From the NCBI RefSeq assembly GCF_016902615.1, contig NZ_JACJMB010000016.1:1-56067 (forward strand): DNA of 56,067 bases. Direction: 5' to 3'. The notes under the pieces are model-generated. The model saw only the letters and a list, made by a program, of their open reading frames with translations, was not told the DNA's origin and did not search any database. Below, piece after piece: positions 34,783 through 42,878 of this stretch. The position numbers and the translations under genes were made by a program. Each line of letters opens with the position of its first letter. The first letter of the stretch is position 1. The stretch comes from Collinsella tanakaei (GTDB taxonomy: Bacteria > Actinomycetota > Coriobacteriia > Coriobacteriales > Coriobacteriaceae).

Positions 34783-36462
34783 TCACACTTCGGGCAGGTC
34801 GGCGTCCTCGGGCATCTTCACCGTGCCGTTGATGACGTCTTCGGGGAAGCGCCCGTCGGTCTTCATGAGCTCGGACACCGTCACGAGCTCGTAGCCCGCG
34901 GCCTGCAGCCCCTCGATGATACCCGGCAGCGCCTCGACGTCCTGCGCGCGGTTGCCGCCGCCGTCGTGCATAAGGACGATGGCGCCGTTGTAGGCGTTCG
35001 AGAGCACCTCATCGGTGATGGCGGAGGCGCCGGGCAGCTTCCAGTCGAGCGTGTCGATGTTCCACAGCACGTTGCAGCTGATGAGGTCGCCGGTGCGCGC
35101 CCACTCGGCCGACGTGAACGCGCCATAGGGGGCGCGCATCATCTGCGGGCGGAACTCGGCGGCGCCCTCGATGGCGTCGAAGGCGCTCGTGATCTCGGAG
35201 CGCAGCGTGTCGCGGTCGCAGTCCGGCAGGTTCATATGCTGGTTCGTATGGCTCGCCAGCTCGCAGCCTGCATCGAGCACCGCCTTGCTGTCCTCGTCGA
35301 CCTGCGTGCCGAGGTTGAAGAAGGTCGCCTTCGCCCCATAGCGCTGAAGAATCGCGAGGATATCTTTCGTATAGCTGCTCGGACCGTCGTCGAACGTGAG
35401 CGCGATGTACTTCTTGGATCCCTGCGGCCGGGCGTTGTAGGCGGACACGACCATGTCGACCGCCGGCTCGAGCACCTCGTGGTCGACCGTCTCGCCAGAC
35501 TGCGCGCCGGTCCACACGAGCTTCTTGCCCGCGCGCCCCCACTGCGAGACGAACTGGATGGCGCCGGAGCCGTCCATCTGGATACCGGGCGCCTGCGCCA
35601 CGGTCTCCTCCGTGTACTCCTCGGTCACGTCGGCTCCGTTAGCGACCGTCAGGTCGACGGCATCGATCGCCTTCATCGTGGAGAGATCGTCGGCGCTGAC
35701 CGGAGCGCCGTCGCTTGTCACCGTGCAGCGCTCTCCCCCGTCCTCATCGATCACGTTGCCGCCGACGGACATCAGACGCCCCGCTTTCACCTGGAAGTAG
35801 TCGTTGTCGTCCAGCAGCTGCTGGATCGTGGCGGAGATGGGCGTCGCGTAGGTGCGGCCGTTAACCGTGACGTCGACGCTGCGCCAGAAGAACTGGTAGC
35901 CGACGGCAAGAGCCAGTACGCCCACGACGACAACCGCGGCGGCGATGGGGATGAGCTTCTGGGCGGGCGTCGCGCGCACGCGGCGAACGGTCGGATGGGG
36001 ACGACGGGGTACCTGGACCTTCGCCTGCGCGGGATGATGCGGCACCGCCGATGCGGAGGCGCGCTGCTGGGAGGCTGTCTTCTGATGGCGCGTCGATCCC
36101 TGCCCGTGCGAGTTCGCACCCGCGTGCGGGCGCGCAGCTTGGGAACCGTCGTGCCGCTCGGCGGGCCTACGGAAGGACGATGTCGCGTGCGGGGAGCTCC
36201 CGTGGTTCGCCGGTGCCTTGCGCATCGTCGGGTGCTCGATGCGCCCGAATGACTGCGTGGAGTACGGGGGGATCTTGATCTTTCCGGTCCCGTGCGGAGC
36301 CTGACGTGGCGCAGACGACGTCGCGGACGCGCCCGCCGCGCGCTTTTGCGATGTCGCTTGGCGATTCGCGGCAGGATGAGCCTCGGGGCGCTTGCCGGCC
36401 CCCTGCGACGCCGCTGGACGCTTGTCCCGCTGCTGCTGTCCGTGCGTTTTGGAGCTCTCCAT
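34783..36462 (-). CDS. Membrane-anchored polysaccharide deacetylase (active NodB domain)
   Basis: About 559 residues. A disordered, basic, glutamine- and histidine-rich cytoplasmic region of about 170 residues precedes one membrane helix (LIPIAAAVVVVGVLALAVGY). A small DUF348-like beta domain (VTVNGRTYATPISATIQQLL) follows, and then the NodB domain. Its metal-site motifs are intact: TFDDGPSS, SHTNQH, RAPYGA, WNIDTLDW and LMHDGG. Such enzymes remove acetyl groups from peptidoglycan GlcNAc (PgdA) or other wall glycans. The start is ambiguous among TTG 36492, ATG 36480 and ATG 36462; the last has GGATGG upstream. It lies directly downstream of a paralogue with a degenerate active site. Confidence 0.85.
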   Translation of the reverse strand: MESSKTHGQQQRDKRPAASQGAGKRPEAHPAANRQATSQKRAAGASATSSAPRQAPHGTGKIKIPPYSTQSFGRIEHPTMRKAPANHGSSPHATSSFRRPAERHDGSQAARPHAGANSHGQGSTRHQKTASQQRASASAVPHHPAQAKVQVPRRPHPTVRRVRATPAQKLIPIAAAVVVVGVLALAVGYQFFWRSVDVTVNGRTYATPISATIQQLLDDNDYFQVKAGRLMSVGGNVIDEDGGERCTVTSDGAPVSADDLSTMKAIDAVDLTVANGADVTEEYTEETVAQAPGIQMDGSGAIQFVSQWGRAGKKLVWTGAQSGETVDHEVLEPAVDMVVSAYNARPQGSKKYIALTFDDGPSSYTKDILAILQRYGAKATFFNLGTQVDEDSKAVLDAGCELASHTNQHMNLPDCDRDTLRSEITSAFDAIEGAAEFRPQMMRAPYGAFTSAEWARTGDLISCNVLWNIDTLDWKLPGASAITDEVLSNAYNGAIVLMHDGGGNRAQDVEALPGIIEGLQAAGYELVTVSELMKTDGRFPEDVINGTVKMPEDADLPEV

Positions 36463-36563
36463 CAAACCATCCGGATTCATCTTCGCATGCAATCGGCCGC
36501 CCGCATGCTCGCACGCATGATTTCGGCAGCACTGTGTTTGATTCTACCTATCTTTGCGCGATG

Positions 36564-37949
36564 CTATTCCTCATTCGTCGCCTCATCAGGGGAAAGTTGA
36601 GGCAGCACCGCTCCTTCCGGCATTTTCACCTTCGAGAGGTCGAGCGCCTCCGCAAGTTCTTCATCGGTGTCAACGAGTTCGGACAGGCTCACGATCTCGT
36701 AGCCCTCAGCCTGGAGCTGATCGATGATCTGCGGCAGCGCCTCGAGCATCTGCTCTCCGCACTCGTCGTTATCCGTCATGAACACGATGTTGCCGTTGCT
36801 GACGGACCCCACGACGCTCTCCACGACCGCATCGGCACCCGGCAACAGGTAGTCGCCCGAGTCGAGATTCCATGTGACGACCGCGCTCACGAGGTCCATC
36901 GCCTGGGCCCAGTCCGCATCGGAGAACAGGCCGTACGGCGGGCGCAGCAGGGCCACGGTTTCGCCCGTGGCGTTCGCGATGGTCTCGAAACCCTGCGTGA
37001 GCTGCTGGCGCAACTCGTCGCCGGAAAGCTCCGACAGGTCGACATCCGAGGCGGAGTTCGAGCCGATCTCACAGCCTGCGTCGGCGATCTGGCGCGCAGC
37101 AGCTTGGTTGGCCTCAACGCGATCGCCCTGCAGGAAGAACGTCGCCGTCACGCCCTTTTCCTGCAGGATCTGGAGGATCTGGCTCGTGTAGCTGCTCGGC
37201 GCCTCGTCGAACGTCAGCGCGACGTACTTGCCGTCCTTGGGCGACACGGACGTCTTGCGCACCACGCAGTTCTGGACTTCCTGCACCACGCCGCGGTCCG
37301 CGGTCTTGCCGGACACCGTGCCCGTCCATACCTCGGAGCGCCCCGGGATGCCCCAGGTCTCCACGTAGGCGATGGCCCCGGTGCCCTTGATCTCAAGTGT
37401 GGGCTGAATCTCGGTCGCGGCCACCTCGTGCTCTTCGTACTCATCGCGACCGCCGGAGATCTCAAGCTCCTCGCCGCCGGTAAGCTCCGTCGTCGCCAGG
37501 TCGTCGTTATCGATCTGCTCGCCGTTCAGCACCACAGAATAGCGCTCGCCGCCGCGCTTCTCGAGCACGGAGTCATCGACCGCCAACAGGTCGCCGGCGC
37601 GGTAATCGAGCTGCTGGTCAGCAATCAGCTGCTCGACGCTCGAATGGATGCGCACCGAGACATCCGATCCGTTGAGGGATACCGTCACGCCGCGGTTGAT
37701 GTACCACACGACGCTCGCTACGAACAGCAGACCCGCGCACGCGATGGCGATGATGGCGTAGGGGCGGCGCTGCTTGTTGCGGCGCGAACGGAGGTTCATT
37801 CCGTTGCGGCCAAACCCCTGGGAATGATGCAGGTATTGGGCACCCGGCTTGCGCTGCGTGCGGCGCCTGGCCGACGGCAGATGGTTGTCGTCGCGGCGCA
37901 TGTGCGGCTTGCGGGGCTTTTTGGAATAGGAGGTGGTGTAGTTCGGCAA
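36564..37949 (-). CDS. Catalytically degenerate NodB-domain paralogue, membrane anchored
   Basis: About 461 residues with the same order as the downstream gene: basic N-terminus, one membrane helix (YAIIAIACAGLLFVASVVWY), a DUF348-like domain (VTVSLNGSDVSVRIHSSVEQLI) and a NodB fold. The key residues are lost. TFDDGPSS has become TFDEAPSS, the metal histidines of SHTNQH are replaced in SNSASD, and the HD of LMHDGG has become TD in FMTDND. The fold and length are kept and the frame is open, so it looks maintained rather than decaying, perhaps as a glycan-binding or regulatory partner. TTG 37949 is taken as start because AAGGGAGAACC precedes it. Confidence 0.85.
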   Translation of the reverse strand: MPNYTTSYSKKPRKPHMRRDDNHLPSARRRTQRKPGAQYLHHSQGFGRNGMNLRSRRNKQRRPYAIIAIACAGLLFVASVVWYINRGVTVSLNGSDVSVRIHSSVEQLIADQQLDYRAGDLLAVDDSVLEKRGGERYSVVLNGEQIDNDDLATTELTGGEELEISGGRDEYEEHEVAATEIQPTLEIKGTGAIAYVETWGIPGRSEVWTGTVSGKTADRGVVQEVQNCVVRKTSVSPKDGKYVALTFDEAPSSYTSQILQILQEKGVTATFFLQGDRVEANQAAARQIADAGCEIGSNSASDVDLSELSGDELRQQLTQGFETIANATGETVALLRPPYGLFSDADWAQAMDLVSAVVTWNLDSGDYLLPGADAVVESVVGSVSNGNIVFMTDNDECGEQMLEALPQIIDQLQAEGYEIVSLSELVDTDEELAEALDLSKVKMPEGAVLPQLSPDEATNEE

Positions 37950-38176
37950 TGGTTCTCCCTTATCCGTATGGTAGGAAGACTGTACCACAAGGCGCCCTCA
38001 ACTGGGCGAACCTGCCGTTGAGCGGAAACGGGGCGGGCGCGGCACACAACCTGTCCACGCGTGCCACGCTACGCCGTCGGGCACGCGGTACGACGCCGGC
38101 GCAGCGCGGTGCCGGCAGCAGCCGGCGGCGGCCCACGATTACCCACGGCGGCAGGCCCTTGCTAGCCAGTAACTTC

Positions 38177-38196
38177 CGGAACATCATGATGTTCCG
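38177..38196. promoter_or_regulatory. Palindrome CGGAACATCATGATGTTCCG, site 1
   Basis: A perfect 20-base palindrome. It recurs exactly 64 bases further on, and no other copy is apparent in the window. Its length and symmetry suit the binding site of a dimeric regulator, or the mark of a lost mobile element. Confidence 0.5.
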
Positions 38197-38236
38197 AACC
38201 TCGAGATTGCGTTTCCCCAGATAAATGTGTTTATCA

Positions 38237-38264
38237 CTGACGGAACATCATGATGTTCCGTCAG
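38237..38264. promoter_or_regulatory. Palindrome site 2, extended to 28 bases
   Basis: The same 20-base core as site 1, extended by CTGA and TCAG to a perfect 28-base palindrome. AT-rich DNA (AGATAAATGTGTTTATCA) lies between the sites. Confidence 0.5.
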
Positions 38265-38302
38265 CGGGAACGCGCGCACCATGCCGAGCCGCCCACCCTA
38301 CG

Positions 38303-38350
38303 CCAAAACAAAGCGGGCGCGCATGCCCGCTCTGGAGCATGCGCGCCCGC
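38303..38350 (-). terminator. Rho-independent terminator of the YtxH/PRC-barrel operon
   Basis: On the minus strand GCGGGCGCGCATGC pairs with its complement around a ten-base loop and is followed by TTTGTTTTGG, 24 bases after the PRC-barrel stop. Confidence 0.85.
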
Positions 38351-38374
38351 CGCAACCGTCAACTGAGCGTACGG

Positions 38375-39127
38375 CTATTTCTTCTTCTTGGAGGTTCCTG
38401 CCGCCTTGCGGTACTCGCTGGCGAATGCGGAGAACATCCCGCGGGTCTTGCCGAGCTGCTTGCCGAGCGCGCGGCTTCCCTTGTCGAGCGCCTTCGATCC
38501 GTGCTCGTCGAGCTTGGCGGCACCCTTCTTTACCTTGTCGCCGATCACCACGGAGGCCTCCGCGGCCTTTGCCGCGGCACCGCCCGTCAGCTCGAGCGAC
38601 AACACGTCGTCGGAAACGATCATCGCCCCGTCCCGGTAGCCGAGAAGATAGCTCACCGGCATCTCGATATTGCCCACCAGAAGCGACGAGGCGCTGCCGC
38701 CGTCGAGCACGAAGCGCGTGACCTCGCCGGTCGTGCTGTTGAACATGGCGTCGGAGCAGTAGCCGACCTTCTTGCCGGATTTCGTCACGACGTCCATGCC
38801 CGTCCAGATCAGACAGCGGTCCAAATCGATACCCAGGCGCTTGGCGGCGGCATCGTCGTAGTTCTCCTTGCCGTCGGCGACCGTGAGCACGCCCTCGTAC
38901 ACATCGAGCGCGTCAAGCGCCACGAAGCAGTCGGGCTGCTTGATCATGCCCACGACATCAGGGCGTTTCACCATGAAGCCGACCACGCGACGACCCGTGG
39001 GGTCGAACACCGGGAAGTGAACCTTCCCGAGTCGGCGCGGCTCGGCGGGCATGCCGTCCTTGTTGGTGGCCTTACGAGCAGAGGGCGCGCGATAGATTCG
39101 CACACCCTGGATATCGGCTACGAGCAT
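38375..39127 (-). CDS. PRC-barrel domain protein
   Basis: 250 residues, no membrane helix. Two PRC-barrel-like halves are visible: RRLGKVHFPVFDPTGRRVVGFMV with a following KQPDCFVALDAL segment, and KKVGYCSDAMFNSTTGEVTRFVLDGG. A lysine-rich, probably helical tail ends in KKKK and may contact nucleic acid or membrane lipids. The start codon immediately follows the stop of the YtxH gene, so translation is coupled. PRC barrels occur in RimM and in photosynthetic and signalling proteins; here the role is unknown. Confidence 0.75.
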   Translation of the reverse strand: MLVADIQGVRIYRAPSARKATNKDGMPAEPRRLGKVHFPVFDPTGRRVVGFMVKRPDVVGMIKQPDCFVALDALDVYEGVLTVADGKENYDDAAAKRLGIDLDRCLIWTGMDVVTKSGKKVGYCSDAMFNSTTGEVTRFVLDGGSASSLLVGNIEMPVSYLLGYRDGAMIVSDDVLSLELTGGAAAKAAEASVVIGDKVKKGAAKLDEHGSKALDKGSRALGKQLGKTRGMFSAFASEYRKAAGTSKKKK

Positions 39128-39544
39128 CTACGCCTCGCTGGCGGGCGCGGCGCCGGCATCGGCGCTGGCGTCAGCGCTGGTATCGGCGGCCTCGGGCGCC
39201 ACGGACTCGACAACGACATCGGCGGCGGGCGTCACGTTGCCGCCGGCGATGGCGTCGTTCAGCTGCTCACGCAGCTGGTCCATGCGCTCGCGGGCAAGGT
39301 CGACCTTGGCGCGCAGCTCATCGGTCTTGGCGTCAACCATGGGGCCGAAGTCGCTCGCGGCGGTGCGGGCCTGGTCCATGCCCTGTTCATACATGTCGCG
39401 CGCGTTGTCCCACGCGTCGTTGGCCATGTCGGCGGCCATGGCGCGCGTCTCGGCGCCGGAGCGCGGGGCCACCAGGATGCCGATGATGGTACCGGCTGCG
39501 GCGCCGATCACGGCACCCGCGACAAAACTGAATCCCTTACCCAT
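39128..39544 (-). CDS. YtxH-family membrane protein
   Basis: 138 residues. The N-terminal glycine-rich helix GAVIGAAAGTIIGILVAPRSGAETR is the YtxH signature, followed by an amphipathic helical region rich in alanine and aspartate and an acidic, alanine-rich tail. Homologues are induced by general stress in Bacillus, but their function is open. ATG 39544 has GGGAGGAGC upstream and a TATAAT box lies about 42 bases before the start. It is translationally coupled to the PRC-barrel gene. Confidence 0.8.
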   Translation of the reverse strand: MGKGFSFVAGAVIGAAAGTIIGILVAPRSGAETRAMAADMANDAWDNARDMYEQGMDQARTAASDFGPMVDAKTDELRAKVDLARERMDQLREQLNDAIAGGNVTPAADVVVESVAPEAADTSADASADAGAAPASEA

Positions 39545-39585
39545 GTTGCTCCTCCCATAGAGTGAACTTGTTCGGTGGAACCATC

Positions 39586-39591
39586 ATTATA
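39586..39591 (-). promoter_or_regulatory. -10 box for the YtxH/PRC-barrel operon
   Basis: Minus-strand TATAAT, perfect consensus, about 42 bases before the YtxH start. The -35 position (GATATG or GGATAT) is poor. Confidence 0.5.
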
Positions 39592-39597
39592 CCCACG

Positions 39598-39629
39598 CCG
39601 TCCGGTGCCATATCCATGCCGCCGGACGG
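39598..39629 (-). terminator. Hairpin after the cyanophycin-synthetase-N-like gene
   Basis: CCGTCCGG pairs with CCGGACGG across 16 bases, 11 bases after the stop. No T-run follows directly. Confidence 0.45.
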
Positions 39630-39640
39630 TAGGCGAACCG

Positions 39641-40432
39641 TTACGCGTCGGTGCCGCCGGAGGTGGAACCCCCGCCGAAGACGGAGCCGAACACGTCGGC
39701 GATGCGCTTGGCGGGCGCGTGCTCCGCGGTCTTGGCGCGGCGGCGGATGCCCATCGGGTCGATCTCGCGACGGCGACGGGGCTCAGGCTCCGGCTCAGGC
39801 TCGGGAGCGGGCATGGGCTCGGGCGCACGTTCATCCATCTGGACCGACACGTCGGCGGCATCAGCGCCCTGCGACGTCATCTCGCCGTCGGCGGGCAGAC
39901 CTTCCGCCTCCCCGTCGGCAGCGGGAGCCTCAGAGGTGTCCTCGGAGTCCTCCTCGCCGCGCAGATTCAGCACGAGCTTGCGCAGGCCGGACACCGTGCC
40001 GGCGAAATCGGGCGAGGTCGCCTCGTGGTGCAGAAACGCCCAGTCTATCATGAAGGCCGCCGAGGAGAGCGCGCCCACGGTGAGCGCGTCGTCGGGGCAG
40101 GAGAGCTCGACGTCGAACAGGCGCTCGTCGCCCGGAACCTGACGGGTGCGACCGCAGGACACCTTGCCCGCAAGACCCGTCTCGTTCATGATCTCGACGC
40201 TCAGGTGCTCGAGCAGATGCGGCAGCTCCGTGTCGCCCATGCACTCCTGGAACTCGCGGCCCGTATCGCCCAGGCACAGATGCTTGGCGATGGCCGGGGC
40301 GAGATAGTACACGCGCGCCGTCGCCTCGATATCCTCCGAGGTCCGAAGCGGCATGCCCGGGTTCACCAGCACGCGCGCGCAGAGCTTGTCGGCGCCCACG
40401 GTGATCTTCAGGATGTTGAACAGCGTAGCCAT
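39641..40432 (-). CDS. Stand-alone cyanophycin-synthetase N-terminal-domain-like protein
   Basis: 263 residues. Residues about 15-160 resemble the N-terminal glycan/peptide-binding domain of cyanophycin synthetase: ELPHLLEHLSVEIMNETG matches the family's HLxEHxALEL pattern and CGRTRQVPG its GRTR turn. The ATP-grasp and Mur-ligase parts of CphA are absent. The C-terminal 100 residues are acidic then proline/arginine rich and end in a glycine/serine tail. CphA N-domains bind the polymer, so this could be a binding or scaffold protein, but no cyanophycin genes are nearby. The ATG has GGAAGAAG upstream. The match is by eye. Confidence 0.6.
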   Translation of the reverse strand: MATLFNILKITVGADKLCARVLVNPGMPLRTSEDIEATARVYYLAPAIAKHLCLGDTGREFQECMGDTELPHLLEHLSVEIMNETGLAGKVSCGRTRQVPGDERLFDVELSCPDDALTVGALSSAAFMIDWAFLHHEATSPDFAGTVSGLRKLVLNLRGEEDSEDTSEAPAADGEAEGLPADGEMTSQGADAADVSVQMDERAPEPMPAPEPEPEPEPRRRREIDPMGIRRRAKTAEHAPAKRIADVFGSVFGGGSTSGGTDA

Positions 40433-40483
40433 GGTCTTCTTCCGCCTTCTCGATGCCGGTCGCGCCCGCGCGGTGCGCAGACG

Positions 40484-41818
40484 CTATGCGTTCTCGTGCT
40501 CGTCGTCGGCCTCGGGGGCGACCTTCGCATCCGGGTCGGGCCCGGTCACGCGCACCAGGGAGATGCGCTGCCCGCGCATGGACTGCACCTTGAATTTGTA
40601 CCCGTCCTGCTCGAACACCTCGCCGATGTCCGGCACGGAATCGCACAGATCCAAAATCCAGCCCGCCAGGGTCTCGTAGTCGTCGCTTTCCTCGATCGGC
40701 CAACCGAGTTCAATAGCATCATCGCACGAAAAGCGTCCGTCTACCAACCATTCGCGGCGCGAAAGGCGCGTGAGGTACTTGTTGTCGGGGTCGAACTCGT
40801 CCTCAATCTCGCCCACGAACTCCTCGACGATATCCTCGATAGTGATGATACCTGCGGTTCCGCCGTACTCGTCAACCACCACAACCATCTGCTCATGCGC
40901 GGTCTGCATCTCGGAGAGCAGCGGCAGGATGTCCTTCGTGTCCGGCACGAACGTCGGGTCGCGCAGAAAATCGCCCACCGGCGCGTCGCCGGCGCCGCCG
41001 AGCGCGGGCTTGATGAGGTCCTTGATGTGCGCGATGCCCACGATGCAGTCCTGGTCCTCGCGATAGATGGGCACGCGGGAGTAGCCGGTCTCGCGCATGA
41101 TGGAGAGGACCGACATGATGTCGTCGCTCTCCTCGCACATCGTCACATCCACGCGCGGCACCATGACCTCGCGCGCGACGGCGTCGCCCAGGTCGAACAC
41201 CTCGTGGATAATGCGCTTCTCCTCGTCGAGCAGGGTGTCCTGCTCGCTGATCATGTACTTAATCTCCTCCTCGGAGACGTTCTGGCGATCGTCGGCGCTC
41301 TTGATGCCGAGCAGCTTCGACAGGCCGTTCGCGGAGGCCTGGGTGAGCCAGACGAGGGGCTTCGCGAGCTTGCGGAACGTGGAGATGGGGCCGGCGACCG
41401 CCTTCGCCATGCCCTCAGCGTCGGCAAGACCGATGCGCTTGGGCACGAGCTCGCCGATGACGATGGACAGGTAGGACACGACAAGCGTGATGATGATCGG
41501 CGCGGCGACGCGGGCGACGGCGGTGAGCGGCGCCACGCCGAACGACTCGAGCCAGGTCGCAAGCGGGTCGGACAGCGTGTTGGAGGACACGGTGGCCGAG
41601 AAGAAGCCGACGAGCGTGATGGCTACCTGGATGGTGGCAAGAAAATCGGTGGAGTCCGTCGAGAGCTCGAGGGCGCGGGCGGCGCGCCGGTCGCCCTCCT
41701 CGGCATCGTGCTCGAGACTCGCGCGCTTGGCGGTGGTGAGGGCCATCTCCGACATGGAGAAGTAGCCGTTCAAGATGGTCAGAAGCAGAGTGGCTATGAT
41801 GGAAATCGCTATGCCCAT
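40484..41818 (-). CDS. CorC/HlyC (CNNM) family membrane protein with CBS pair
   Basis: 444 residues. Four membrane segments form the CNNM domain (IIATLLLTILNGYFSMSEMALTTAKRA, ATIQVAITLVGFFSAT, LSIVIGELVPKRIGL). Two CBS domains follow (VMVPRVDVTMCEESDD; TGYSRVPIYREDQDCIVGIAHIKDL; MVVVVDEYGGTAGIITIEDIVEE) and then a CorC/HlyC domain ending about 15 residues before the terminus. Relatives move Mg2+ or Co2+ out of cells, and some are annotated hemolysins. ATG 41818 is the family-consistent start, though GGAGG lies 14 bases upstream, rather far. It is 51 bases upstream of the CphA-N-like gene. Confidence 0.88.
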   Translation of the reverse strand: MGIAISIIATLLLTILNGYFSMSEMALTTAKRASLEHDAEEGDRRAARALELSTDSTDFLATIQVAITLVGFFSATVSSNTLSDPLATWLESFGVAPLTAVARVAAPIIITLVVSYLSIVIGELVPKRIGLADAEGMAKAVAGPISTFRKLAKPLVWLTQASANGLSKLLGIKSADDRQNVSEEEIKYMISEQDTLLDEEKRIIHEVFDLGDAVAREVMVPRVDVTMCEESDDIMSVLSIMRETGYSRVPIYREDQDCIVGIAHIKDLIKPALGGAGDAPVGDFLRDPTFVPDTKDILPLLSEMQTAHEQMVVVVDEYGGTAGIITIEDIVEEFVGEIEDEFDPDNKYLTRLSRREWLVDGRFSCDDAIELGWPIEESDDYETLAGWILDLCDSVPDIGEVFEQDGYKFKVQSMRGQRISLVRVTGPDPDAKVAPEADDEHENA

Positions 41819-41898
41819 GAGCGTGTGTTCAAACCTCCGGAATTGGAAAACGTGGCAATCGGTCTCAGACCGCGAGGACGGTGCGCGGCACCCGGTTA

Positions 41899-42726
41899 TC
41901 AGATCACGAAGAGGATCACCACCATGTAGATGAAGATGCTGCCGGCAAGCACCCACAGGTGCCAGACGCTGTGCATGTAGCGCACCTGCTTCATGAGGTA
42001 GAACGCGGTGCCGATCGTATAGCACAGGCCGCCGACCACGAGCAGCGCGAGCGCCAGCGGGTCGAGGGCAGCCACGAGCTGGGGCAGGCGGAAGACCACG
42101 AGCCAGCCCATGATGAGGTAGATGAGGATACTCACCCAGCGCGGTTGGCGCTGACGGCCGATAATCTCGAACGAGATGCCCGCGAAGGTGAGCGCCCAGA
42201 TGATCACGAACATGACGATGCCGCCATACGGCTCGAGCGTGACGAGCAGAAACGGCGTGTAGGAACCCGCGATGAGCAGGTAGATGCAGCTGTGGTCGAT
42301 GATGCGGAAGATGCGCTTGGCCGCCGGCACCTGGATGGCGTGGTAGAGGGTCGAGGCGAGGTACTCCAAGATGATGGAGATGCCGAACACGATGGCGCTT
42401 GCCATGTGCGCCGGCTCTGCCCCGCCGAGTGCGGCCTTCACGATCAGCAGCACAAGCCCGGCGATACCGAGTAGCACGCCGATGCCGTGGGTGATGGAGT
42501 TTGCGATTTCCTCCCCCACCGTGTAGTGCGGGGGCTCTTTGGTCTGCGCGCTCTTCGTGCGCTCGTGTGGATACTTGGGACAGGAGCGACGGCGCTTTGG
42601 GCACGTCGCGTACACATCGTCAGCCGTCGTCGACGGCGAGGATTCATCAGATTCAGGCACCGGCACGGACTCGCCGCCCGGCACCGTGGTACTTCGGGAT
42701 GTGGAACTGTCGCTGGATGCGGACAT
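41899..42726 (-). CDS. Hemolysin III / PAQR family membrane protein
   Basis: 275 residues. An N-terminal region of about 80 residues, rich in serine and proline, precedes seven membrane helices. PAQR-type motifs are present: EEIANSITHGIGVLLGI, STLYHAIQ, HSCIYLLIAGSYTPFLL and HSVWHLWVLAGS, with the zinc-ligand histidines intact. Bacterial members may be metal-dependent hydrolases or lipid-homeostasis proteins; the hemolysin name is historical. ATG 42726 is chosen. GGAGGA lies 13 bases upstream, and a TTG between the two is less likely. It precedes the CorC gene on the same strand. Confidence 0.85.
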   Translation of the reverse strand: MSASSDSSTSRSTTVPGGESVPVPESDESSPSTTADDVYATCPKRRRSCPKYPHERTKSAQTKEPPHYTVGEEIANSITHGIGVLLGIAGLVLLIVKAALGGAEPAHMASAIVFGISIILEYLASTLYHAIQVPAAKRIFRIIDHSCIYLLIAGSYTPFLLVTLEPYGGIVMFVIIWALTFAGISFEIIGRQRQPRWVSILIYLIMGWLVVFRLPQLVAALDPLALALLVVGGLCYTIGTAFYLMKQVRYMHSVWHLWVLAGSIFIYMVVILFVI

Positions 42727-42822
42727 GTTGCTGAGCAATCCTCCAAATATAGACTGCTCGAAACTATAGCAAACAGCCACCCTGCAGCACAAGTTTCGCG
42801 GCGACAAGAGGATGGCACCAAA

Positions 42823-42868
42823 GGGGACGGGGCAGTTTGGTGCCATGGCACCAAACTGCCCCGTCCCC
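42823..42868. repeat. Palindromic intergenic repeat, perfect copy
   Basis: Two perfect 23-base arms, each GGGGACGGGGCAGTTTGGTG plus CCA, meet with no loop. A flanking GATGAGGACA matches the copy at the right edge of the window. It lies between the DUF362 and hemolysin III genes. Confidence 0.85.
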
Positions 42869-42878
42869 GATGAGGACA

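Larger units (their letters stand above)
37950..38374. other. 425-base non-coding region with two identical palindromes
   Basis: Between the degenerate deacetylase and the PRC-barrel gene. It contains two copies of a 20-base palindrome, described separately, and a terminator near its right end. A 75-codon minus frame (37960-38187) that starts inside the first palindrome has no family match, although its opening MFRKLLASKGLPPWVIVGRR looks protein-like and could be a gene remnant. Confidence 0.5.

Noticed and set aside
37960-38187. A 75-codon minus-strand frame starting inside a palindrome
   Set aside because: No ribosome site and no homology I can name; kept only as a possible gene remnant.
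38177-38264. A CRISPR array
   Set aside because: Only two repeat units exist, each perfectly palindromic with no further spacers, and no cas genes are in the window.
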